Source: Chthoniobacteraceae bacterium (GTDB lineage Bacteria > Verrucomicrobiota > Verrucomicrobiia > Chthoniobacterales > Chthoniobacteraceae). Taken from it: DNA of 10,630 nucleotides. The notes below the pieces were generated by a model. That model was not told the DNA's origin, searched no databases, and saw only the letters and a list, made by a program, of their open reading frames with translations. The stretch covers positions 1 to 10,630 of the forward strand of contig CANJYI010000055.1 of assembly GCA_947478975.1 (NCBI GenBank), given 5' to 3'. The stretch's first letter is position 1. Every line of letters starts with the position of its first letter. Both the position numbers and the translations under genes were made by a program. Below, in pieces: positions 1 to 6,435 of this stretch.

Positions 1-1275
1 CCCGCCGTCTCTCGCTGGGTGGCGGTTCCTCTTGGAGCCGCGTTTCTGGCCGGTACGGTGGGGGCGCTGAATGCCGAGTTCGCCTACGAAGGGCCTTTCG
101 TAGGTTTTACGGCCGCGGCTGCCAGGGGATGGCTGCCTTCAACAGTAGATGCCGGACTCTCGCTTTCGGCCCTGAGGCACTGGGCGCTGCTGGGCGCGCT
201 CTTCTGTATGAGCTGCGACTTTTGTGCAGAGCGTACCCAGGGCAACCTGTTTCGCAACTGCCTTACGGCGGCTGGCCTTTTGCAGATTGGCGTGGCACTC
301 GGACAGCGCCTTTCGGATGCGCGGTCCATCTTGGGCGGCGGGTGGGGGGAGCAACTGCCCTTCTTTGGAACATTCATTTATCCGGGCAGTGCCGGCGCTT
401 ACCTCAACCTCCTGCTTCCGCTATTCTGCCTGCATCTGTTCGGCAAAACGCAGCGTTCTTTGGTGGGGATTGCAGGACTGGCGGGACTGGGGGTCGCGAT
501 CTTTTGGAACACCTCCCGACTGAGCAGTCTGGTTGGGATTTGCACCGGCATACTGCTGGCGCTCACGCTTGGCTTGGTCGCATGGCAGAATTCGGAAAGA
601 GAGGAGATGCGTGCCGCCTTCTTTCGCCGCCTGCAACGTCTGCGGCCCGTCCTGTTTTCGGCCGTCCTGGTTGGAGGACTCGCACTGATGGTGTTTCCAG
701 TGCCTCCGCTTTTTGAAAAGTGGCGTCTGCTGCCGCAACAGTGGAACACGGCTTATCCGCGGTTTGAAGCGATGAAGGCGTGTTTGGAAATCTGTCGCGA
801 TGCGGGGGCGTGGGGCTTTGGTCCTGGCACCTTTGGCGCAGTCTTTCCTCATTACGCGCAGGAAATGGCGGTGAGTGCGCGCGGAGTCTGGCGCCACGCG
901 CACTGTGATTACTTGGAGTGGTTTATTGAATGGGGGTACTTGGGGACCCTTCTCTGGAGCTTTCTTCCGCTGGGAGCGCTGGTGCGCGTGGGGGTTCGCT
1001 TTTTTCAAGAAAAGTCTGTGCACCGGCGCAACGAGGCGGCCTGCATTGGCGCGGCCTTGGTGGCGCTCGGCCTGCACGCTCTGGCAGACTTTCCGGTGTT
1101 CAACTCCGGGGTGCAACTGCTGGCGGTCTTTTGGCTGGGAGGCGCCTGGAGCGTGCGCGCGTCCGCCTCCGTTGCGGGGGAGAAATTGTCGCAACACGCG
1201 CGCTCCGGAACCGCCCCGGGCAGTACTCCCCGGGCTCCGCGCTTTGTGTTGCGGCCCGCCTTCGAGCAGTTCTGA
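1..1275 (+). CDS. O-antigen ligase / polymerase-like membrane protein (Wzy_C type), 5' partial
   Basis: The reading frame is open from base 1, so the start lies outside the window; the GTG at 19 is probably internal. The visible 424 residues are mostly hydrophobic helices. Around residues 298-315 is the segment RHAHCDYLEWFIEWGYLG, which matches the Wzy_C signature (H-x-D-Y-L-x-x-x-x-E-x-G) in the large periplasmic loop of O-antigen ligases and polymerases. The conserved N of the usual HNDYL is C here. A second family-like segment, near residues 126-139, reads YPGSAGAYLNLLLP. Such proteins sit in the inner membrane and join or polymerise undecaprenyl-linked glycans in the periplasm. WaaL ligases, Wzy polymerases and pilin glycosyltransferases share this fold and cannot be told apart here. 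The C-terminal 40 residues are polar and low in complexity. A hairpin terminator follows at 1331-1365. Confidence 0.8.
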   Translation, partial: PAVSRWVAVPLGAAFLAGTVGALNAEFAYEGPFVGFTAAAARGWLPSTVDAGLSLSALRHWALLGALFCMSCDFCAERTQGNLFRNCLTAAGLLQIGVALGQRLSDARSILGGGWGEQLPFFGTFIYPGSAGAYLNLLLPLFCLHLFGKTQRSLVGIAGLAGLGVAIFWNTSRLSSLVGICTGILLALTLGLVAWQNSEREEMRAAFFRRLQRLRPVLFSAVLVGGLALMVFPVPPLFEKWRLLPQQWNTAYPRFEAMKACLEICRDAGAWGFGPGTFGAVFPHYAQEMAVSARGVWRHAHCDYLEWFIEWGYLGTLLWSFLPLGALVRVGVRFFQEKSVHRRNEAACIGAALVALGLHALADFPVFNSGVQLLAVFWLGGAWSVRASASVAGEKLSQHARSGTAPGSTPRAPRFVLRPAFEQF

Positions 1276-1330
1276 AGCGGCATGCCTGCTCGGATTGAGC
1301 CCCGGCAAATTCTTGGCAAGGGAGGACAAA

Positions 1331-1365
1331 AAAAGCCGCGGGCCCTGTGGGAGCCCGCGGCTTTT
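1331..1365. terminator. Bidirectional rho-independent terminator between convergent genes
   Basis: A perfect 13-bp inverted repeat, AAAAGCCGCGGGC (1331-1343) and GCCCGCGGCTTTT (1353-1365), encloses a 9-nt loop. On the minus strand the stem runs into seven Ts (complement of 1328-1334), so it is a strong intrinsic terminator for the MFS permease gene ending at 1423. On the plus strand it ends in four Ts and would serve the O-antigen-ligase-like gene ending at 1275, more weakly. The remaining intergenic bases (1276-1330 and 1366-1422) show nothing else. Confidence 0.9.
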
Positions 1366-1422
1366 GAATGTTCCTGAGGCGCACAAGAGAGTGCGCCGGA
1401 GGGAAGGTTGGCTAGCCGAGTA

Positions 1423-3021
1423 CTAGTGCGCCTCTTCGATCTTCAAGGGGCGGTAGCCGCCGATCGTCTTGAAGTACATGAGGAGCAGCAGATAGATCGC
1501 CGCCATCGCCAGGGGAATGAAGGAGTCTGCCTTCAGCGTGGCGCGGTCGCCCGCCTGGTTGGCTTCCACAATTGATTTTTGGTCATCCGATGGTGAGCCG
1601 TCCTTGATCGCCTTCTTGGACTCTTCCAGCTTTTTGCCGTCGATAGGCGTCACGCTGGAGAGGAACAGAAACTGGGAAGTCTTGTCGGACTTGGCCTGGT
1701 CATAGAGCGCGGGGCTCTTCTCCTTGAGCGCTTCAGCAGCGAAACGATCCTTGGAGTAGCCGAGGCCGGGGCCGCCCAGCAAACCTGCCGAGAGCATCCC
1801 GATGCCGCCCATGATGGACATCGCCACCGCGCCGGAGCGGGGGAAGCGGTCGCCCACCACCGCAAGCATGGTTGGCCAGAAGAAGGTCTTTCCGAGGGCG
1901 TAGATGCCGAGGGCAACCAGTGCGATCGAGAAGGTCTGCATTCCGCTGGCTAGGGTTAGGCCTAGGGAGGCCAAGAGAGCCGAGATGAGCAGAAGGCTGA
2001 TCGGGGTCAGGCCCAGACGCGTTTCAATGAAGTGTGCGCAGAAACGCAGGCCAAACATGATGGCCGACGTCCAGATGAACAGGGTCTTTCCCTGGTCGGC
2101 CGTGAAGAGGTTGCCGGTGATGCTTTCGATCCAGCCGTCCGTTCCAAGTTCAACCGCGCCCACAAGTGCGTGCGTGAGGAAGAGAACAAAGAGCAGGACG
2201 GAGCCGACGGAAAAGCGGGTGATGAGCCCCACCAAAATCACCAGCGCACCGCCGATGGCCCAGCCGACTGTGCCGGGGTTGGGGACGCCGAACTTTCCAA
2301 GCACGTCGCCCAGGAAGATCGCCAGGAGGTAGCTGGCCACCACCGCACCCAGGATGCCCACGTCCTTGAACATTTCCCCGAGGCTTGCTCCCTTTTCGGC
2401 GGCCTCAGATTTGGGGAAGCTTTGTCCCATGAACATGATTGCGTACGCGACCGTGGGAACGAGATAGAAGGCGAGCTGTCCCTTCCAGCCGAGGCCCATC
2501 ACCGTGCCGAGCACGTAACTGGCCAGTGCGCCCACCACCATCCCGAGCGGCCAGGAGGCGTGCAGGATGTTGAGGTAGTGCATGCGCTGCTTCGGAAACA
2601 CAGTGGCCACCAGAGGATTGGCAACCGCTTCAAGCGTTCCGTTGGCGTACGCGAAGATGAACATGCCCGCGTACAGAAAGTTGTAGGCGTTATCCGGCGT
2701 GCTCGCACCGAAGGTGACGAAGGCCGAAAGCACATGGCCCAACAGGGCGAGGGCAACCAGTTTGCCGTAGCCCAGCTTGTCCACGATCACGCCGCCGATG
2801 ATGATGCCGAAGCAAAACCCGGTGAAACCCGCGCCACCGATGGCGCCGAGCTGCATGTCAGTGAAGTTGAACTCGGATTTCCAGGCGCCGAAAATCCCTC
2901 CGCGCAGGGCAAATCCAACACCGGCTGCCAGGATCGCCATGAAGCCGGCCCACAGGAGCCGGTAGGCGTTCGGGACGGTGCCCGTGTCGTCGTTTTTACT
3001 AATGTTCATTTGTGTAGTCAT
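1423..3021 (-). CDS. MFS permease, FHS (fucose/glucose permease)-like, probably 14 TM
   Basis: A 532-residue polytopic membrane protein, probably an inner-membrane proton- or sodium-coupled importer of a sugar or related small molecule. The segment near 131-164 (EAVANPLVATVFPK then LNILHASWPLGMVVGAL) resembles the NP...LN.LH..W..G motif of FucP/GlcP-type FHS permeases. ELGTDGW (291-297) resembles the start of their C-terminal half. Six helices are visible in residues 18-202 and six in about 273-520. Two extra hydrophobic segments lie between the halves (about 221-241 and 252-270), giving 14 in all. A charged, lysine-rich stretch of about 79 residues (421-499) precedes the last helix and should be extracytoplasmic. 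The ATG start is preceded by an A-rich leader with no Shine-Dalgarno. The substrate cannot be told from sequence. The EboD-like gene lies 188 bp upstream on the same strand, so co-transcription is possible. Confidence 0.85.
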   Translation of the reverse strand: MTTQMNISKNDDTGTVPNAYRLLWAGFMAILAAGVGFALRGGIFGAWKSEFNFTDMQLGAIGGAGFTGFCFGIIIGGVIVDKLGYGKLVALALLGHVLSAFVTFGASTPDNAYNFLYAGMFIFAYANGTLEAVANPLVATVFPKQRMHYLNILHASWPLGMVVGALASYVLGTVMGLGWKGQLAFYLVPTVAYAIMFMGQSFPKSEAAEKGASLGEMFKDVGILGAVVASYLLAIFLGDVLGKFGVPNPGTVGWAIGGALVILVGLITRFSVGSVLLFVLFLTHALVGAVELGTDGWIESITGNLFTADQGKTLFIWTSAIMFGLRFCAHFIETRLGLTPISLLLISALLASLGLTLASGMQTFSIALVALGIYALGKTFFWPTMLAVVGDRFPRSGAVAMSIMGGIGMLSAGLLGGPGLGYSKDRFAAEALKEKSPALYDQAKSDKTSQFLFLSSVTPIDGKKLEESKKAIKDGSPSDDQKSIVEANQAGDRATLKADSFIPLAMAAIYLLLLMYFKTIGGYRPLKIEEAH

Positions 3022-3102
3022 AGTTGTTTTTGGGGGTCAATGGATGGCGGCAGTCAGGGCGGAGCATCCGCAATGCTGGGGCGCGATGTCTACCGGCTTC
3101 TT

Positions 3103-3126
3103 GGGGTGGGGTGGGGGGTCAGGGGG
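3103..3126 (+). other. Putative G-quadruplex motif in intergenic region
   Basis: Four G-runs, 3103-3106 (4 G), 3108-3111 (4 G), 3113-3118 (6 G) and 3122-3126 (5 G), are separated by loops T, T and TCA. This meets the strict G4 pattern with four-layer tetrads and very short loops. It lies on the plus strand, which is the template strand for both minus-strand neighbours, between the end of the cyclase gene and the start of the permease gene. Their transcript would carry the C-rich complement. A role in transcription of the permease gene is only inference. Confidence 0.6.
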
Positions 3127-3154
3127 TGCGGGCCACCTCTCCGAGGAAGGCCGC

Positions 3155-3202
3155 GTCAACGGAGGTCAAGCGCACCAGTGTCGGGGGAGGGTGTCAACGG
3201 AG
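3155..3202 (-). promoter_or_regulatory. Repeated CTCCGTTGAC upstream of the MFS gene (possible operator)
   Basis: On the minus strand the 10-mer CTCCGTTGAC occurs twice (complements of 3155-3164 and 3193-3202), 38 bp apart. A further CTTGAC lies between them at 3165-3170. The repeats sit just after the cyclase stop and 130-180 bp before the permease ATG. TTGAC also looks like a -35 box, but no matching -10 box is seen at normal spacing. The repeats could be binding sites for a regulator of the permease gene or could be chance in a short GC-rich gap. No terminator for the cyclase gene is visible in this gap. Confidence 0.25.
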
Positions 3203-3209
3203 AAGTGCT

Positions 3210-4397
3210 TCATCCGAGCGAGGGTGCAACCTGTTGGGCGCGGTTCTCCAGCTCCAAAAGTGCGGTTTCCATGGCGCTCAGATCGATCTGGTGGACCTCA
3301 AAACGCGCGCCGATCCCCTGGGGGAAGGTGACGCAAAGCTCGCCGCCGAGGTGCTCCTGAAAGTCGCGCAGGCCGCCGAAGACGAGGCGTTCCCCGGAGC
3401 TGTTGCGCTGGTTGAGCCAGTCAAACCAGAGTGCAAAGCCGCTTTGGCGCAGCCCCAGGTCGATCGCCTCCAGCTCCTTGGGGGAGATCCAGCCCATGTC
3501 GCGGGCGTAGATGGAATCCAGCAGCACGCCCGTCGCCACGGCCTCTCCGTGTGAGACCGCAAAGTTCGAGAGCAGTTCGAGTTTGTGCGCCGACCAGTGT
3601 CCGAAGTCGAGTGGGCGCGCCGTCCCGTACTCGAAGGGATCCCCGTTGGAGCTGATGTGTTCCAAATGAAGCGCGGCGCACTTTGCCACCAAGCGGGTCA
3701 TCGCATCAAAATTCCGCGCCGGGTACAGCGGCGCGGCCTGGCAGAGTTCGGCAAAAAAGGCGCGGTCGCGGATGATGGCGACCTTGAACGCCTCGGCCAC
3801 GCCGCTCAGCCAGTCCCGGTCCGGGAGGCCTCGCAGGAATTCAAAGTCGTTGAGTACGGCGAAGGGTGGGGCGAAGGTGCCCAGCGCGTTTTTCCCCAGA
3901 TAATTCACGGCGTTTTTGACCCCCACGCCCGCGTCGTTTTGTGCCAGCACCGTGGTGGGCACGCGGATCAGGCGCAGGCCGCGGTGCACGAGGGCCGCGG
4001 CGAAGCCGATCGCGTCCAGCACCGCGCCTCCGCCGATGACGATCACGTAAGACTGCCGGTCGATGCGCAATTCCAAGAGCTGGCGCATCACGGATTCCGC
4101 ATACCGGAAATCATTCTTGCAAGCTTCCCCGCCGGGGACCGGCTGCGGAGGTGCAGCCAGCTCGAGCACATCCGCGTGCGCGGTGAAATAGCCTTCGATT
4201 TTGGCGGCGAGTTCCGGTTGGTGCTCCAGCACGCGGGAGTCCGCGTACACAATGGCGCGGTGGCGGCGTTTCTCCCCAAGCCGGCAGGCGGTTTCCCTCA
4301 GGACGGGATTGGAGGGGGCGAAAAGGTCGAGGGTGAAAGCAACAGGGAATTCCCAGCTGACGCTGATTTGCTGGCGATAGGTGGGGGCGGCTTCCAT
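3210..4397 (-). CDS. eboD: Sugar-phosphate cyclase, EboD-like (3-dehydroquinate synthase superfamily)
   Basis: A 395-residue cytosolic enzyme of the NAD- and metal-dependent cyclase superfamily. Visible elements are GGGAVLD (122-128) for the nucleotide, D155-AGVGV-K161, K169-N170, the metal ligands E202 (in GVAEAFK), H267 (in DFGHW) and H283 (in SHGE), and retained H271. The region RPLDFGHWSAHKLE (261-274) has D where true AroB enzymes have N (LNFGH). QNDAGVGVKN and the tail HLGGEL...GIGARFEVHQID also fit the EboD group better than AroB. EboD belongs to the ebo cluster, which moves metabolite precursors across the membrane in several bacteria and algae; its exact product is unsettled. No other ebo gene is here. 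I chose the ATG at 4397; an upstream TTG at 4439 would add 14 proline-rich residues with no family match. A diverged AroB remains possible. Confidence 0.8.
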   Translation of the reverse strand: MEAAPTYRQQISVSWEFPVAFTLDLFAPSNPVLRETACRLGEKRRHRAIVYADSRVLEHQPELAAKIEGYFTAHADVLELAAPPQPVPGGEACKNDFRYAESVMRQLLELRIDRQSYVIVIGGGAVLDAIGFAAALVHRGLRLIRVPTTVLAQNDAGVGVKNAVNYLGKNALGTFAPPFAVLNDFEFLRGLPDRDWLSGVAEAFKVAIIRDRAFFAELCQAAPLYPARNFDAMTRLVAKCAALHLEHISSNGDPFEYGTARPLDFGHWSAHKLELLSNFAVSHGEAVATGVLLDSIYARDMGWISPKELEAIDLGLRQSGFALWFDWLNQRNSSGERLVFGGLRDFQEHLGGELCVTFPQGIGARFEVHQIDLSAMETALLELENRAQQVAPSLG

Positions 4398-4568
4398 GAG
4401 GGTGGGGGACAATAATGGCAACGGGGGTGACAAGGACAACCCAGTTTTAGGGCACGTTCTTTGGGGGGAGCGCGCACGGGGCTTGATGCTGTGCCCGTTT
4501 CAGAGAAAGTAACCGGCCCGCGGTTGCCCTCCGGCTCCGCCCGTTTCATCCTTTTTAGAAGAATCCCT
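4398..4568. promoter_or_regulatory. Divergent intergenic region between the cyclase gene and lysS
   Basis: This 171-bp gap must hold the promoters of both divergent genes. On the minus strand TTGTCC and ATTATT, 17 bp apart and just upstream of the cyclase ATG, are a weak -35/-10 pair. On the plus strand TTGATG and AAAGTA, also 17 bp apart (from about 4483), are a similarly weak pair for lysS. A small hairpin AACCG-gcccg-CGGTT lies at 4511-4525. No T-box-like specifier leader or other riboswitch is recognisable. Confidence 0.3.
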
Positions 4569-6341
4569 ATGTTCTGGTGTGAAGAAGTCGCCGCGCAATG
4601 CCACGGCCCGCAAATTATCAACGACTCCAAGACCCCGTCGGGCCGCGTGCACGTTGGCGCGCTCCGGGGGGTCCTGATTCACGACGCCATTTTCCGGACG
4701 CTCCGGGCCAAGGGGATTGAGGCGCGCTATCTCTTTGGGGTGGACGACTACGACCCGCTGGACGAGATTCCCGCGGGCAAGGGCGCCCACTTTGAGCAGT
4801 ACCTGGGGCAGCCCCTGTGCAACGTCCCGGCGCCCGACGGTTCCACCGCCTCGGACATGGCCGAGCACTACATGGGGGAGTTTTGGGGCGTTTTCCGCGA
4901 TCTGGGCGTGCAGGTGGAGCCCTACCGCATGCGCGACATCTACCGCTCCGGTCGTTTCAACGAGGTGATCGATAAAATCCTCAGAAACGCGGACATCGTG
5001 CGGCGTGTTTATAAGGAGGTCTCCAATTCCGACCGTCCTCCCACCTGGTACCCCTTTCAGGTCATCTGCGAGAAGTGCGCGCGTATCGGCACCACCGAGG
5101 TGTTCGCTTATGACGGAGTCGAGGTCAGCTACCGCTGTCGCGAGAATCTGGTCAAGTGGGCGCGCGGCTGCGGGCACGAGGGGCGGATGTCCCCCTTCGA
5201 CGGGCGAGGCAAGCTGCCCTGGAAGCTCGAATGGGTGGCCAAGTGGATCACCTTCCCGGTGACCATCGAGGGCGCGGGAAAAGACCACTCCACAAAGGGC
5301 GGTTCCCGGGACGTCGCGGCGGCCTGTTTGCGGGCCATCTTCCAAAAGGAGCCCCCTGCGAACGTTCCCTACGAGTTCTTCCTCGTGGGTGGCGCAAAGA
5401 TGTCCTCTTCCAGAGGTTTGGGGGCGGGGGCCCGGGACGTGGCGGATCTGCTCCCTCCCGAGGTGCTCCGGTTTCTGATGATCCGGACCAAGCCCAATTC
5501 GCCGGTGAATTTTGACGTCCAGGAGGAGGGGATCATCAAGCTCTTTAACGAGTTTGACCGCTACCAGAACCGGGTGTACCGGGACAAAAACGCCACGCCG
5601 GACGAGGCCCTTGTACTGAAGTTGGCGGAAGTCGAACCGCTCGGGGACTTCTTCCAAGCCAACTTCCAGCTCGTCAGCGCGCTGGCGCAGATGCCGCATT
5701 TGGACGTCGTCGCTGAAATCCAGAAGCGGCTCGGCCGGGATTTGACTCAGGTGGAGCGCACGGCTCTGGAGCGGCGGATCGAATCGGTCAACGTGTGGGT
5801 GCGCGGCTACGCCCGGGAGGAGGAAAAGACGCGCCTGCAGGAGACTCTTCCGGCGCGCGCCTCGGAGTTGAGCCCGACACAGTGCGCCTTTTTGCGGCGG
5901 CTTGGCGCGGCGTTGGCGGATGTGGCCTGGGAGGACGAGGCGTTGCAGGCAACCGTGTTTGAGACGGCCCGGCTGACGCCGATTGACCAGCCCGCGGCGT
6001 TCAAGGCGATCTACCGGGTGCTGCTGGACAAGGACGCGGGTCCGAAGGCCGGCAACCTGTTTGCGTATTTGGAGCGTGCTTTCCTCATCAAGCGCTTCTT
6101 GGAAGTGCCTTTGGACACCGAGGCCTTCTGGAAGGAGTCGGCTTTGACGGAGGTCGACTTTGCGGCCTGGGCTGCCCAGTCCAAGGCGAAGATGCAGTCC
6201 TACACACACGCCATCCAGAGCGCCCCGTGCGGGAACGTGCTGGAGCTCACGATCGAGATGCAGGACGGCAAGCGGCACCTGCGCCGCTGCTGGCTGCCTG
6301 AGACGCCGGACGTTCCCGCCCTGTTGCTCCCGCTTGCGTGA
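4569..6341 (+). CDS. lysS: Lysyl-tRNA synthetase, class I (LysRS-I)
   Basis: The enzyme charges tRNA-Lys with lysine in the cytosol, using ATP. It is the class I form (also called lysK) typical of archaea, spirochaetes and some other bacteria, unrelated to the usual class II LysRS. Residues 20-34 hold the HIGH-type motif (TPSGRVHVGALRG, HVGA at 28-31) and 277-281 the KMSSS loop. C167, C170, C190 and C201 with H203 look like the zinc-binding insertion of the P. horikoshii enzyme, followed by GKLPWKLEWVAKW. The alpha-helical anticodon-binding part follows up to about residue 512. The protein is 590 residues, about 60-80 more than usual; the excess is a C-terminal tail (about 515-590). I chose the ATG at 4569 because similarity begins at once with FWCEEVAAQ; the TTG at 4461 would add 36 unrelated residues. 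Confidence 0.95.
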   Translation: MFWCEEVAAQCHGPQIINDSKTPSGRVHVGALRGVLIHDAIFRTLRAKGIEARYLFGVDDYDPLDEIPAGKGAHFEQYLGQPLCNVPAPDGSTASDMAEHYMGEFWGVFRDLGVQVEPYRMRDIYRSGRFNEVIDKILRNADIVRRVYKEVSNSDRPPTWYPFQVICEKCARIGTTEVFAYDGVEVSYRCRENLVKWARGCGHEGRMSPFDGRGKLPWKLEWVAKWITFPVTIEGAGKDHSTKGGSRDVAAACLRAIFQKEPPANVPYEFFLVGGAKMSSSRGLGAGARDVADLLPPEVLRFLMIRTKPNSPVNFDVQEEGIIKLFNEFDRYQNRVYRDKNATPDEALVLKLAEVEPLGDFFQANFQLVSALAQMPHLDVVAEIQKRLGRDLTQVERTALERRIESVNVWVRGYAREEEKTRLQETLPARASELSPTQCAFLRRLGAALADVAWEDEALQATVFETARLTPIDQPAAFKAIYRVLLDKDAGPKAGNLFAYLERAFLIKRFLEVPLDTEAFWKESALTEVDFAAWAAQSKAKMQSYTHAIQSAPCGNVLELTIEMQDGKRHLRRCWLPETPDVPALLLPLA

Positions 6342-6352
6342 GCGGGCGGAGC
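6326..6352 (+). other. Hairpin over the lysS stop codon
   Basis: CCCGCT (6329-6334) pairs with AGCGGG (6341-6346) around a 6-nt loop, and GCT/AGC extends the stem after a 3-nt bulge. The TGA stop at 6339-6341 lies in the loop and at the foot of the stem. No T-run follows, so it is not an intrinsic terminator on its own. It may be incidental in GC-rich sequence. Confidence 0.3.
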
Positions 6353-6391
6353 CGCTGTTGGCTTGGCGCCTCTTTCCAACAGGTTCCTACG

Positions 6392-6422
6392 AGGCGGGCA
6401 GCTCTTCGTGAGCCGCCTGCCT
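6392..6422. terminator. Imperfect hairpin between convergent lysS and hydrolase genes
   Basis: AGGCGGGCAGCTC (6392-6404) pairs with GAGCCGCCTGCCT (6410-6422) over 13 positions with one G-T wobble and one A-C mismatch. The loop is TTCGT. A second stem CTGTTGG/CCAACAG (6355-6361 and 6376-6382) lies beside it. Both genes converge here, so transcription must end in this 94-bp gap. Neither strand has a good T-run after the stem, so this is a plausible but not classical terminator. Confidence 0.45.
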
Positions 6423-6435
6423 GTGGGAAGCATCT

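Noticed and set aside
2032..3360. 442-codon open frame on the plus strand
   Set aside because: Antisense to the MFS permease and spans the gap; composition is rich in H, E and G and is a mirror of membrane-protein codons.
3585..4415. 276-codon open frame on the plus strand
   Set aside because: Antisense to the cyclase gene, whose catalytic residues are intact on the other strand.
4461..4568. Upstream TTG start for lysS
   Set aside because: The added 36 residues have no resemblance to LysRS; family similarity begins at the ATG at 4569.
4500..6278. 592-codon open frame on the minus strand
   Set aside because: It lies fully antisense to lysS, has no domain-like composition, and is rich in R, P, G and L as expected of a shadow frame in GC-rich DNA.
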